36,533 nucleotides of DNA from positions 1-36,533 of the forward strand of contig JACQGQ010000067.1 in the NCBI GenBank assembly GCA_016199495.1, read 5' to 3'. The stretch comes from Chloroflexota bacterium (lineage in GTDB: Bacteria > Chloroflexota > Dehalococcoidia > Dehalococcoidales > UBA2162). The notes beneath the pieces were generated by a model. That model was not told the DNA's origin and ran no database searches. It was given only the letters and a program-made list of their open reading frames with translations. Position numbers and translations under genes: made by a program. Shown here piece after piece: positions 16,403-24,072 of the stretch. Numbering within the stretch: the first letter of the stretch is position 1; each line of letters begins with the position of its first letter.

Positions 16403-16408
16403 TATAAT
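16403..16408 (+). promoter_or_regulatory. purH promoter (-10 box)
   Basis: A perfect TATAAT at 16403-16408 with TTTCCA (16380-16385) 17 bases upstream, a 4 of 6 match to the -35 consensus. The leader to purH would be about 100 bases. It includes a small hairpin CTCGT-CTA-ACGAG (16454-16466), too short to call a riboswitch. No purine-riboswitch core was recognised. Confidence 0.45.
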
Positions 16409-16518
16409 GACGGTGAATGAATATGCTGGCTGGGCTTAATCGACAAAAGGAGACTCGTCTAACGAGATAGATTTACTACTCAGCAACAGGCCGGTGATAA
16501 AGCGATTGGAGGTATTTA

Positions 16519-18063
16519 ATGCGGGCGATTATCAGTGTTTTTGATAAGACGGGTGTGGTCGATTTGGCTAAAGGCTTAGCCCGGTTGGGCTTTGAGCTCT
16601 TTTCCACCGGTGGCACGCAGAAGGCGCTGGCAGAAGCGAAAGTAGCGGTGAAAAGTGTCTCCGGGCTTACCGGTTTTCCCGAGATTCTCGATGGCCGGGT
16701 AAAGACCCTGCACCCGATTATCTACGGCGGTATCCTGGCGCGGCGTGACCAGCCAGAGCACCTGGCACAGCTCGCCGAGCACAAGATTGAGAGCATTGAC
16801 CTGGTGGCGGTCAATCTCTACCCCTTCGTGCAGACGGTAGCTAAGGAGGGCGTTAGCCTGGATGAGGCGCTGGAGAATATCGATATCGGCGGACCGAGCA
16901 TGATTCGGGCTTCAGCCAAGAATTTCCCCAGCGTCATTGTGGTCGTAGACCCGGCTGACTATCAGTCGGTTCTGGAAAATTTAGGGGCAGGAGGCCTGGC
17001 ACTGGATGAGCGTCAACGGCTGGCGCAGAAGGCGTTTCAGCATGTCGCTACCTATGATACCGCCATATCACAGTACTTGAGACAGGATAGCGACAGCTTC
17101 CCTGATGAGATGACGGTGGCTCTCAAAAAACGTTACAGCCTGCGCTACGGCGAAAACCCTCACCAGCCGGCGGCCTTTTATGCCGAGCAGGTGGTGGGGG
17201 GAGGCAAGAATACTGGCATCACCTGGGCAAAACAGCTCGGGGGCAAGGAGCTTTCCTTCAATAACATCCTGGATGCCGATGCCGCCTGGGGTGCCGTCAT
17301 TGACTTTGCCGCACCCACGGTGGCTGTTATCAAACATACCAACCCCTGTGGCCTGGCCAGCCATGAAGATATTGCCCAGGCCTATCGGCGGGCTTTTAGC
17401 GGTGATGAAGTAGCCGCTTTTGGCGGCATTGTCGCTGCCAACAGGGTGGTTACCTTGGCTATGGCTGAGGCAATGAAGTCGGTCTTCTACGAGATAGTTA
17501 TCGCCCCTGAATACGAGGCGGAAGCCCTCAAGCGATTAAAGCGTAAGAAGGACCTGCGTATCCTCGTTGCCGGGTTACCGCCAGACTATGGTCAGGCAGA
17601 AGCGGGCTACCTTGATTTCCGCCGGGTGAAGGGCGGATTCCTTGTCCAGGTTGCTGACTCGTTACCCGAAGGTAGCGTCAATGTAAAAACGGTGACCAGG
17701 CGTGAGCCGACCGGGGTAGAAATAGCAGACCTGCTTTTCGCCTGGCGCGCCGTGAAGCATGTTAAGTCCAACGCTATCGTGCTGGCTAAAGATAAAACAC
17801 TTGTGGGCATGGGTGCCGGCCAGCCCAGCCGTATTGTCAGTGCCCAGATTGCTCAAGAAAAGGCTGGGGAGAAAAGCCGGGGGAGTGTCCTGGCTTCGGA
17901 TGCAATGTTCCCGTTTTCTGATGTGGTCGAGGCGGCGGCCGCTGGCGGGGTAACGGCTATTATCCAGCCCGGCGGCTCGATAAGGGATGAAGACTCAATC
18001 AAGATGGCTGATGAGCACAATATCGCCATGGTTTTTACCGGGACGAGGCACTTCCGACACTAA
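16519..18063 (+). CDS. purH: Bifunctional AICAR transformylase / IMP cyclohydrolase
   Basis: PurH carries out the last two steps of purine synthesis, formylating AICAR with 10-formyl-tetrahydrofolate and closing the ring to IMP. The 514 residues match the family. The N-terminal MGS-like cyclohydrolase domain (about 1-195) shows FSTGGTQKAL, ILDGRVKTLHPIIYGG (56-71) and IDIGGPSMIRASAKN. The C-terminal transformylase domain starts at YSLRYGENPHQPAAFY. It carries the catalytic K272-H273 in IKHTNPCGLA, then AAFGGIVAAN, LVGMGAGQPSR and the terminal IIQPGGSIRDEDSI and FTGTRHFRH blocks. The ATG at 16519 has the ribosome site TTGGAGGT. It appears to be a single-gene unit; no other pur gene is in the window. 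Confidence 0.97.
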   Translation: MRAIISVFDKTGVVDLAKGLARLGFELFSTGGTQKALAEAKVAVKSVSGLTGFPEILDGRVKTLHPIIYGGILARRDQPEHLAQLAEHKIESIDLVAVNLYPFVQTVAKEGVSLDEALENIDIGGPSMIRASAKNFPSVIVVVDPADYQSVLENLGAGGLALDERQRLAQKAFQHVATYDTAISQYLRQDSDSFPDEMTVALKKRYSLRYGENPHQPAAFYAEQVVGGGKNTGITWAKQLGGKELSFNNILDADAAWGAVIDFAAPTVAVIKHTNPCGLASHEDIAQAYRRAFSGDEVAAFGGIVAANRVVTLAMAEAMKSVFYEIVIAPEYEAEALKRLKRKKDLRILVAGLPPDYGQAEAGYLDFRRVKGGFLVQVADSLPEGSVNVKTVTRREPTGVEIADLLFAWRAVKHVKSNAIVLAKDKTLVGMGAGQPSRIVSAQIAQEKAGEKSRGSVLASDAMFPFSDVVEAAAAGGVTAIIQPGGSIRDEDSIKMADEHNIAMVFTGTRHFRH

Positions 18064-18248
18064 ACCTGCCGTCGCCGCAGCTTCCCGGTGCTGATAATTA
18101 CTAGAATAGTCTTTTCGCGAGAAGGATGATTCCAGCTAAATCCTCCTAACCTGAAGTGTCCAGTCTCAAGGGTTCACGACGGACTTGACAAAAGAAGAGG
18201 TGGCTGGCTAAACTGTTCATTACTAATTGGCGCCGCTATTACCGCTGA

Positions 18249-18276
18249 TAGACACCATCATTGTCACGCTTATAAT
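18249..18276 (+). promoter_or_regulatory. Proximal promoter of the osmoprotectant operon
   Basis: TAGACA (18249-18254, 5 of 6) and a perfect TATAAT (18271-18276) with a 16-base spacer. The start would be near 18283, about 40 bases before the ATG, with the ribosome site AAAAAGGAGAG. A second possible promoter lies farther up: TTGACA (18185-18190), 18 bases, TAAACT (18209-18214). Two promoters would allow constitutive and stress-driven expression, which is inference. Confidence 0.55.
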
Positions 18277-18323
18277 CAGCCATTAAAATTCATTAAGGTA
18301 ATATCGGTAAAAAGGAGAGTAAC

Positions 18324-19268
18324 ATGCAGAGATTGTTAAGTTTACTCGGATTTGTCGTGATGACACTGGCGCTACTGGTATCAGGCTGCACTGGTGGTGG
18401 TAGCCAGGGTGAGGTTACCAAGGGACCCATTACCATCGGCTCAAAGATTGATACCGAGGGGGCGTTATTATCACAAATGATTATCTTAATGCTCCGAGAT
18501 AACGGCTTTGAAGTAATCGATAAGTCGCAGTTCGGGCCCACTTCAATCGTGCGCAAAGCACTGGAAAGCGGTGAGCTTGACATCTACCCGGAGTACACGG
18601 GAAACGGCGCCTACTTTTTTGATGAGGCTGATTCAGATGTCTGGAAAGACGCCCGGAAGGGCTACGATAGAGTAAAGCAGCTTGATATGGAAACCTATAA
18701 CATCGTCTGGCTCAAGCCGGCGCCAGCTAACAACACCTGGGCAATAGCCATGCCCCGGGAGCTTGTCGAAGAGAAAAATTTACAGACCCTGGACGACTTC
18801 GCCGCTTATGTCAACGGGGGCGGTTACGTCAAACTAATCGGCTCCGAAGAATTCGTCAATAGCCCGGCCGCCCTGCCGGCATTCCAGGAGGCCTATGGCT
18901 TCACTCTGACTAAAGAGCAGTTGCTCACGGTATCCAGTGGTGATACGGCACAGACGGAGAAGGCGGCATCGGAAGGCACCGATGGAGTTAACGCCGCCAT
19001 GGCCTACGGCACCGACGGCTCACTCAGCGCCTTCGACCTGGTTGTCCTCGGTGACCCACGGGGTGTACAACCAGTTTATCAGCCGGCACCCAGGGTGCGC
19101 CGTGAAATAGCCGACAAATACCCTGAGATTGCCACCATTCTTGACCCGGTCTTCGCCTCCCTCGACCTGGAAACTCTGCAAACGCTCAATGCTAAGATTG
19201 CTGTTGCCGGCCAGAATGCGGCCGATGTCGCCAGGGAATACCTGACGACAAAGGGTTTCTTGCCGTAG
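18324..19268 (+). CDS. osmF: Osmoprotectant (glycine betaine/choline type) ABC transporter binding lipoprotein
   Basis: The substrate-binding part of a quaternary-amine ABC importer. The 314-residue protein has a lipoprotein signal ending in the lipobox LVSGC with C22 as the lipidated cysteine, so it is tethered outside the cytoplasmic membrane. The mature part begins with ITIGSKIDTEGALLSQMI and contains ALESGELDIYPEYTGNGAYF, the conserved core of the OpuAC/OsmF (YehZ) family. It continues to VNAAMAYGTDGSLSAFDLVVL. The closest design by context is E. coli YehZ, which leads the operon yehZYXW; the same order is seen here. Substrate within betaine, choline, carnitine or other compatible solutes cannot be read. 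The promoter and a strong ribosome site precede it. Confidence 0.88.
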   Translation: MQRLLSLLGFVVMTLALLVSGCTGGGSQGEVTKGPITIGSKIDTEGALLSQMIILMLRDNGFEVIDKSQFGPTSIVRKALESGELDIYPEYTGNGAYFFDEADSDVWKDARKGYDRVKQLDMETYNIVWLKPAPANNTWAIAMPRELVEEKNLQTLDDFAAYVNGGGYVKLIGSEEFVNSPAALPAFQEAYGFTLTKEQLLTVSSGDTAQTEKAASEGTDGVNAAMAYGTDGSLSAFDLVVLGDPRGVQPVYQPAPRVRREIADKYPEIATILDPVFASLDLETLQTLNAKIAVAGQNAADVAREYLTTKGFLP

Positions 19269-19292
19269 ATTTATTAGCGCCAAAGGGAAGAG

Positions 19293-20474
19293 ATGATTCG
19301 GCGATTTATCAGCCGTGACAGTGTTGCCCTGGTCGGCTCCATCATCGGTCTCTCCTCGGTGCTGCCTGGTTGGTTGACACTAAAGCCCAGTCGCATTGTT
19401 GCCGGGACGAGCCTGCGCCTGTGGCAGAGCAGCGACTGGGAAGGAAGCACCGTCATACTGGGACTATGGCTGCTTTGTTTTGTCCTTAGTTTACTGAGAG
19501 GGAGCAAGTTATCGGCGCTAATGCTGGGCACGGCCGCCAATCTTATCATCATCGTTACTTTCCTGCTCGCCGGGCTGGTTGCCAGTAATCTCCTCGAGGG
19601 CGCAGCCCCCTCCGCCCGCGTATCACTTGGTGCCGGCATCTGGATGACCCTGGGCGGCGCCTACGTGGTCATATTTGCCGCTCGTCAGAGACTGCCTGAT
19701 TCGCCCCTGTGGCGAAACCTGGTCTCATGGGCCGGGCTGGCAGCTCTCGGGGTTCTGCTGACTATCGGTTGGCTTGGCAACCTATCGATACTACAGGAGT
19801 TTAGCGGACGTGAAGAGCGTTTCGTGCAGGAGCTGCTGCAGCATCTTTTTCTCTTTGGCAGCAGTGTCGCCGCCGGCACCGTCCTCGGTATTCTGCTGGG
19901 TATCCGGGCAGCACGGAGTACTGGCGCCGCCGGGCCGATATTCTTCATTAGCAACATTACCCAGACGATACCCAGCCTGGCACTCTTTGGCTTGCTTATT
20001 GCCCCGCTTTCCGCATTGTCTTTCGCCTTCCCTGTCCTGCGTGAATTCGGTATCCGCGGCGTCGGTGTTGCCCCGGCCATCATGGCTCTAATCGTCTATT
20101 CGCTGCTGCCCGTCGTGCGCAATACCTATGTCGGCTTTCATCAATTAGACCCGGGCGTCATCGATGCCGGGCGGGGAATGGGGATGAGTCGCGGTAATAT
20201 CTTCCGCAAACTGGAGGTTCCTTTAGCAGCACCGCTTATCTTAGAAGGTGTGCGCACCGCCGCTGTGCAGTCGGTCGGTCTGACGGCGGTGACGGCACTT
20301 ATTGGTGCTGGCGGACTTGGCTGGTTTATCTTCCAGGGTCTGGGGCAAGCCGCCGCCGACCTTATTCTGCTTGGTGCCATTCCCATCATTGTCCTGGCTC
20401 TGCTGGTGGACGCCGTGATGCGGGCTATCATCACCTTAGCCACACCTAAGGGACTGGGGGTAGGCAAGCAATGA
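19293..20474 (+). CDS. yehY: Osmoprotectant ABC transporter permease, long YehY-like form
   Basis: A 393-residue permease. Residues about 175-393 form the standard BPD transport domain with the EAA loop VIDAGRGMGMSRGNIFRKLE (289-308), which contacts the ATPase. The N-terminal 170 residues add about four extra hydrophobic segments. This long form matches E. coli YehY (about 385 residues) and differs from OpuCB (about 215). It starts 24 bases after the binding-protein stop, with AAAGGGAAGAG as ribosome site, and overlaps the ATPase gene by 4 bases (ATGA). The function of the extra N-terminal part is not known to me. Together with the short permease it should form a heterodimeric channel. Confidence 0.87.
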   Translation: MIRRFISRDSVALVGSIIGLSSVLPGWLTLKPSRIVAGTSLRLWQSSDWEGSTVILGLWLLCFVLSLLRGSKLSALMLGTAANLIIIVTFLLAGLVASNLLEGAAPSARVSLGAGIWMTLGGAYVVIFAARQRLPDSPLWRNLVSWAGLAALGVLLTIGWLGNLSILQEFSGREERFVQELLQHLFLFGSSVAAGTVLGILLGIRAARSTGAAGPIFFISNITQTIPSLALFGLLIAPLSALSFAFPVLREFGIRGVGVAPAIMALIVYSLLPVVRNTYVGFHQLDPGVIDAGRGMGMSRGNIFRKLEVPLAAPLILEGVRTAAVQSVGLTAVTALIGAGGLGWFIFQGLGQAAADLILLGAIPIIVLALLVDAVMRAIITLATPKGLGVGKQ

Positions 20475-21577
20475 TACGTCTGGAGCAGGTAACCAGGTAT
20501 TATGGAAACACCATCGCCGTCAATGAACTTTCGCTTGAGGTCAGCCAGGGCGAAGTCTGTGTCCTTATCGGTCCCTCGGGCTGCGGCAAGACAACAACGC
20601 TACGGATGGTTAATCGCCTGATTGAGCCTACCGCCGGGCACATTTTCATTAACGGTCAGGACAACAGCCAAATCAAGCCGGAGCGGCTGCGCCAGTCAAT
20701 TGGCTATGCGATTCAAAGTGTTGGCCTTTTCCCTCACATGACGGTGGCCGCCAATATCGCGACCGTACCGGAGCTGCTACACTGGGAGAAAAGCCGCATT
20801 GCCAGTCGCATTGAGGAACTGCTGATACTGGTCGGGCTTAACCCGGCTGAGTATGCCCGAAAATACCCGAACCAGCTCTCCGGTGGGGAAGCCCAGCGTG
20901 TCGGGGTGGCGCGCGCCCTGGCGGCTGACCCGCCGATTCTACTCATGGACGAACCATTCGGGGCAGTCGACCCTCTCACCCGGGAGAGACTGCAGTCCCA
21001 ATTCGCCCGCATTCAGCAAAAACTGAAGAAAACCACTATCCTGGTGACCCACGACCTCGACGAGGCTATTCGGCTGGCTGACCGGATAGCCATAATGGCA
21101 TCAGGCAAACTGGTGCAATATGATACACCAGAGACAATCCTCTCCAGGCCGGCCAATAAATTTGTCCACGACTTCGTCGGCACGGACCGGGCACTGAAGC
21201 GCCTGTCTCGTATCTCCATCCAGAGCGTCATTAAGCCCTCTCCGGCTATCGTCATGGACGTCTCTATCGAAGAGGCAGTATCAGTCATCGGCAGCCGCCC
21301 CTCGGTCTGGGTCGTCGCTGATGATGGGCGCTTTATCGGTTGGGTTGACATGACGAGTCTATCAGCGGCCACTTCGGTCAGGGAGGCGATAGTCCCGGGA
21401 GACGTCGATGAAATCGCCATCACGGCTAGTGCCACCCTTCGGGAAGCTCTCTCACGAATGCTAGGGCAGGGATTGAGGAACATCCCGGTGGTTGATGAAA
21501 AGAAACACTTCATCGGTGAGGTGACACTGAGTGATGTCGAGGCGGTGACGGCTGAGACGGCTGAGACGGGAGCGTAG
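20471..21577 (+). CDS. opuCA: Osmoprotectant ABC transporter ATPase with tandem CBS domains
   Basis: The ATP-binding subunit, 368 residues. Walker A is GPSGCGKTT (34-42), the Q-loop lies in YAIQSVGLFPHM, the signature is LSGGEAQRVG (136-145) and Walker B ILLMDEPFGAVD (156-167). Residues about 245-362 hold two CBS repeats (IQSVIKPSPAIVMDVSIEEA and VDEIAITASATLREALSRML). In OpuCA/OpuA-type importers CBS domains sense ionic strength or c-di-AMP and gate transport. E. coli YehX lacks them, so this subunit is OpuCA-like in an otherwise Yeh-like operon. The start ATG overlaps the previous stop (ATGA). The C-terminal codons contain a 9-base tandem repeat giving TAETAETGA. Confidence 0.92.
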   Translation: MIRLEQVTRYYGNTIAVNELSLEVSQGEVCVLIGPSGCGKTTTLRMVNRLIEPTAGHIFINGQDNSQIKPERLRQSIGYAIQSVGLFPHMTVAANIATVPELLHWEKSRIASRIEELLILVGLNPAEYARKYPNQLSGGEAQRVGVARALAADPPILLMDEPFGAVDPLTRERLQSQFARIQQKLKKTTILVTHDLDEAIRLADRIAIMASGKLVQYDTPETILSRPANKFVHDFVGTDRALKRLSRISIQSVIKPSPAIVMDVSIEEAVSVIGSRPSVWVVADDGRFIGWVDMTSLSAATSVREAIVPGDVDEIAITASATLREALSRMLGQGLRNIPVVDEKKHFIGEVTLSDVEAVTAETAETGA

Positions 21578-21579
21578 CT

Positions 21580-22332
21580 ATGCCTAAAGCGCAAATGAGA
21601 CGTTGGCTCCTTTTGGCGATACTGGTTGTGGCTTTTACTGTCCTCATTAGCCGCATGGAATTGTGGGAGGCAACGCTCCGCTTTCTCTTCCCCCAGGAGA
21701 GCCGGGTACTGCACCCCCGCGCCAGCCTGCTCGTCCTCGTCGGGGAGCATATTCGGCTGGTCGCTATCTCCAGTGGTCTCAGCATCCTCTGCGGCATACC
21801 GCTTGGAATATGGGTAACCCGTCCCGGTGGCCGTAACTTCTTGCCCATAGTTACCGACCTTACTTCATTTGGCCAGACATTTCCCCCGGTGGCTGTTCTT
21901 GCCCTAGCGGTGCCTATGCTCGGCTTTGGACTACTACCGACAGTATTTGCCCTCTTCCTTTACGGGCTGTTGCCTATCGTGCGCAATACTATTGCCGGGC
22001 TGAGCGCCGTGCCAGCGGATGTCCTGGAGGCGGCGGCTGGTATGGGCATGGGCCGAGCGCGGCGCCTGCTTCGAGTAGAAATTCCCCTGGCAGCAACGGT
22101 CATTCTGGCGGGTGTGCGGATATCGGTCATCATTAACATCGGGACCGCGATGATAGGTGCCGTTATTGGTGCTGGCGGACTCGGTTCGCCAATTATCGCC
22201 GGCCTGGTACAGGATAACCTTGCCTATATCATTGAAGGGGCACTGCCAGCGGCGCTGCTGGCTGTTTTAGCCGACCAATTATTAGCCAATATCGAGAGGG
22301 TCTTCGCCTACTCAGCCGAAACGCTAACTTAA
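21580..22332 (+). CDS. yehW: Osmoprotectant ABC transporter permease, short YehW-like form
   Basis: A 250-residue inner-membrane permease with about six hydrophobic segments. The BPD transport EAA loop is VLEAAAGMGMGRARRLLRVE (148-167), very similar to that in the long permease of the same operon. The conserved LPIVRNTIAGL precedes it, and GAVIGAGGLGSPIIAGLVQDN follows. It starts 2 bases after the ATPase stop, so translation is coupled. It is the last gene of the four-gene operon, 67 bases before fur, which has its own promoter. No clear terminator hairpin lies between them. Confidence 0.88.
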   Translation: MPKAQMRRWLLLAILVVAFTVLISRMELWEATLRFLFPQESRVLHPRASLLVLVGEHIRLVAISSGLSILCGIPLGIWVTRPGGRNFLPIVTDLTSFGQTFPPVAVLALAVPMLGFGLLPTVFALFLYGLLPIVRNTIAGLSAVPADVLEAAAGMGMGRARRLLRVEIPLAATVILAGVRISVIINIGTAMIGAVIGAGGLGSPIIAGLVQDNLAYIIEGALPAALLAVLADQLLANIERVFAYSAETLT

Positions 22333-22367
22333 AAGATGGCCCGATTATTTGAAACCAGTACAGGGGC

Positions 22368-22397
22368 TTGACAACGATATATTTATTGTGTTATATT
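22368..22397 (+). promoter_or_regulatory. fur promoter
   Basis: A perfect TTGACA (22368-22373), 18 bases, then TATATT (22392-22397, 5 of 6). The predicted transcription start is near 22404, which is at or inside the first codons of the reading frame. This suggests a leaderless mRNA beginning at the ATG at 22406. Confidence 0.65.
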
Positions 22398-22399
22398 AA

Positions 22400-22873
22400 T
22401 TGCGAATGGAAAGCATTAGCGATAATGAAATGGGCACTGAAACTAAAACAACGGATAAAAATCGTCGGATATTAAATGTCCCCGGACTGAGGATTACCCA
22501 TCAGCGAGCTTCAATTCTGGAAATCATTCGCCAGGGGAAGGGACACCTGGACGCTGATGAGGTCTATCGTCGCGCCCGAGAGAGACAGCCCCGCCTCAGC
22601 CTGTCCACTGTTTATCGAACCATGCAGACGCTCAAGAAACTAGGTCTAATCGAGGAAGTTCATTTTGACGAGGAACACCACCACTATGAGATGAAACCCT
22701 CGACGGAGCATCACCACCTGGTTTGTCTCGGCTGCGGTCGGGTGGTTGAATTTAATTACCCGTTAGCTCGCCTGATAAAGAGACACGTTACTGAAGCCAA
22801 GGGTTTTGAGATTACCGGTAGTGAAGTCCGCATGACCGGCTATTGCCCCACCTGCCGCCAGGAAAGGAAATAA
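22400..22873 (+). CDS. fur: Fur-family metal-dependent repressor
   Basis: A Fur/Zur/PerR-family repressor. The longest frame has 157 residues from TTG at 22400; the ATG at 22406 (155 residues) fits a leaderless start. An N-terminal winged helix holds TVYRTMQTLKKLGLIEEVHF (70-89), with LSLSTVYRT as recognition helix. The dimerisation domain carries HHHYEM (93-98) and EHHHLVCLGCG. Two CXXC pairs, C109/C112 and C149/C152, form the structural zinc site. Regulatory-metal ligands among H93-H95 and H104-H106 are present, but sequence alone does not separate iron, zinc and peroxide sensors. Its position directly in front of fbpABC and FTR1 argues for iron. The unusually long N-terminal extension (about 25 residues, rich in E, T and K) may not be fully translated. 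Confidence 0.92.
   Translation: MRMESISDNEMGTETKTTDKNRRILNVPGLRITHQRASILEIIRQGKGHLDADEVYRRARERQPRLSLSTVYRTMQTLKKLGLIEEVHFDEEHHHYEMKPSTEHHHLVCLGCGRVVEFNYPLARLIKRHVTEAKGFEITGSEVRMTGYCPTCRQERK
22402..22420 (+). promoter_or_regulatory. Candidate Fur-family operator at the fur start
   Basis: GCGAATGGA-A-AGCATTAGC has the 9-1-9 geometry of a 19-base Fur box, with 6 of 9 positions symmetric. It matches the site at 22892-22910 at 13 of 19 positions (15 of 20 over 22400-22419). It overlaps the predicted transcription start, so binding would repress fur itself. It does not match the E. coli Fur consensus closely. Confidence 0.45.
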
Positions 22874-22891
22874 TTTTTTGCCGTGCTTGTT

Positions 22892-22910
22892 GCAAATAAG
22901 AAGCATTTGT
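22892..22910 (+). promoter_or_regulatory. Candidate Fur-family operator of the ferric importer
   Basis: GCAAATAAG-A-AGCATTTGT mirrors the site at the fur start in sequence and geometry. The identical core is A-AGCATT plus GC.AAT on the left. It lies between a candidate -35 box TTGCAA (22890-22895) and -10 box TCTAAT (22912-22917, 5 of 6; spacer 16), where bound repressor would block RNA polymerase. The promoter call is weaker than the motif match. Confidence 0.45.
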
Positions 22911-23041
22911 ATCTAATAGAGAGAACCGGCTTAACCGAAAAGACTGAGAAGGGAGTAATACTAATATGAGGGATTAAACAGAATTGCCCAGACTTAACTA
23001 CTAATCGAAAAAGAAGGTAATTTTAGAAAGGAGAAAAACAA

Positions 23042-24067
23042 ATGTATAAGCGAAAATGGGTTTTTGGTTTGGCCAGTTTGATACTGGCAGCCACATTAGT
23101 ACTCGGTGCCTGTACACCAGCGGCTGAGACTACCCCAAAGGAGCAGACGCTTACCGTATACTCGGGGCGTAGTGAAGCTCTGGTGGCACCGATAATTGAC
23201 CAGTTCAGCAAGTCCACAGGGGTCAAGGTTCAGGTGCGCTATGGTAGCACCTCGGAAATGGCCGCCACCATCTTAGAAGAGGGCAAGAATAGCCCGGCGG
23301 ATGTCTTCTACGCTCAGGACCCAGGTGGACTTGGTGCGGTGGAGCATCTTTTTACGCGGATTCCAGATAGTATCGTGAGCCAGGTTGAGCCGCGCTTCCG
23401 CTCGCCGGAGGGTAAGTGGGTCGGCATCTCCGGACGGGCTCGGGTAGTCGTCTACAACACGCAGAAGCTGAAGGAGGCTGATTTGCCCGATGACATCTGG
23501 GACTTTACCGACCCGAAGTGGACTGGACGGATTGGCTGGGCGCCAACTAATGCTTCTTTCCAGGCAATGGTTACCGCCATGCGAGTGCTCTGGGGTGAAG
23601 ATAAGACCAGACAATGGCTGAAGGGCATCCAATCCAATAATCCGAAAGTCTACCCTGGTAATACTCAGATTGTCGCTGCCGTCGGGGCTGGGGAAGTTGA
23701 GGTCGGTTTCCCCAATCACTATTACCTGTACACCTTCCTTCGGGATAAGGGGGAATCCTTCCCGGTCCGGAACTATTATGTGAGGGCAGGTGGGCCAGGA
23801 GCAGTCATTCTGGTTGCCGGTGCCGGAATTCTCCAAACTTCAAAGAATAAAGATGCCGCCCAAAGCTTCTTGGGCTTTCTACTTTCACCGGCTGGTCAGC
23901 AGTACTTTGCCTCACAAACTTTTGAGTACCCGGTGATTGAAGGGATTATAACCCACCGTTTGCTGAAACCTCTTTCAGAAATCAAGAGCCCAGATATTGA
24001 GATGGCAGCGATGGCTGACCTGAAAGGTACGCTCAATCTTTTGCGGGAGATAGGGATAGTACCGTAA
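23042..24067 (+). CDS. fbpA: Ferric iron ABC transporter binding lipoprotein (FbpA-like)
   Basis: A 341-residue extracytoplasmic iron-binding protein. The signal peptide ends in lipobox LVLGAC with C24, so it is membrane-tethered, as expected for a cell without a conventional periplasm. The mature part begins with LTVYSGRSEALVAPIIDQF, the FbpA/FutA/AfuA opening. VGFPNHYYLYTFL contains the tyrosine pair Y227-Y228, the ferric-iron ligands of this family. SPADVFYAQDPGGLGAVE and GRARVVVYNT are further family blocks. A strong ribosome site (AGAAAGGAGAAAAACAA) precedes the ATG. It leads fbpA-fbpB-fbpC and has its own Fur-type operator candidate upstream. Binding of another metal or of a polyamine-like ligand is less likely given the tyrosine pair. 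Confidence 0.92.
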   Translation: MYKRKWVFGLASLILAATLVLGACTPAAETTPKEQTLTVYSGRSEALVAPIIDQFSKSTGVKVQVRYGSTSEMAATILEEGKNSPADVFYAQDPGGLGAVEHLFTRIPDSIVSQVEPRFRSPEGKWVGISGRARVVVYNTQKLKEADLPDDIWDFTDPKWTGRIGWAPTNASFQAMVTAMRVLWGEDKTRQWLKGIQSNNPKVYPGNTQIVAAVGAGEVEVGFPNHYYLYTFLRDKGESFPVRNYYVRAGGPGAVILVAGAGILQTSKNKDAAQSFLGFLLSPAGQQYFASQTFEYPVIEGIITHRLLKPLSEIKSPDIEMAAMADLKGTLNLLREIGIVP

Positions 24068-24072
24068 CCAGA

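Noticed and set aside
16417-16470. A 17-codon frame (MNMLAGLNRQKETRLTR) in the purH leader just after the promoter
   Set aside because: It has no ribosome site and no amino-acid bias that would suggest attenuation. It would need leaderless translation, and chance explains a frame this short.
21550-21568. Tandem 9-base repeat GGCTGAGAC in the end of the CBS-ATPase gene
   Set aside because: Two units of a 9-base repeat in a C-terminal tail are within what slippage or chance gives, and the frame is kept.
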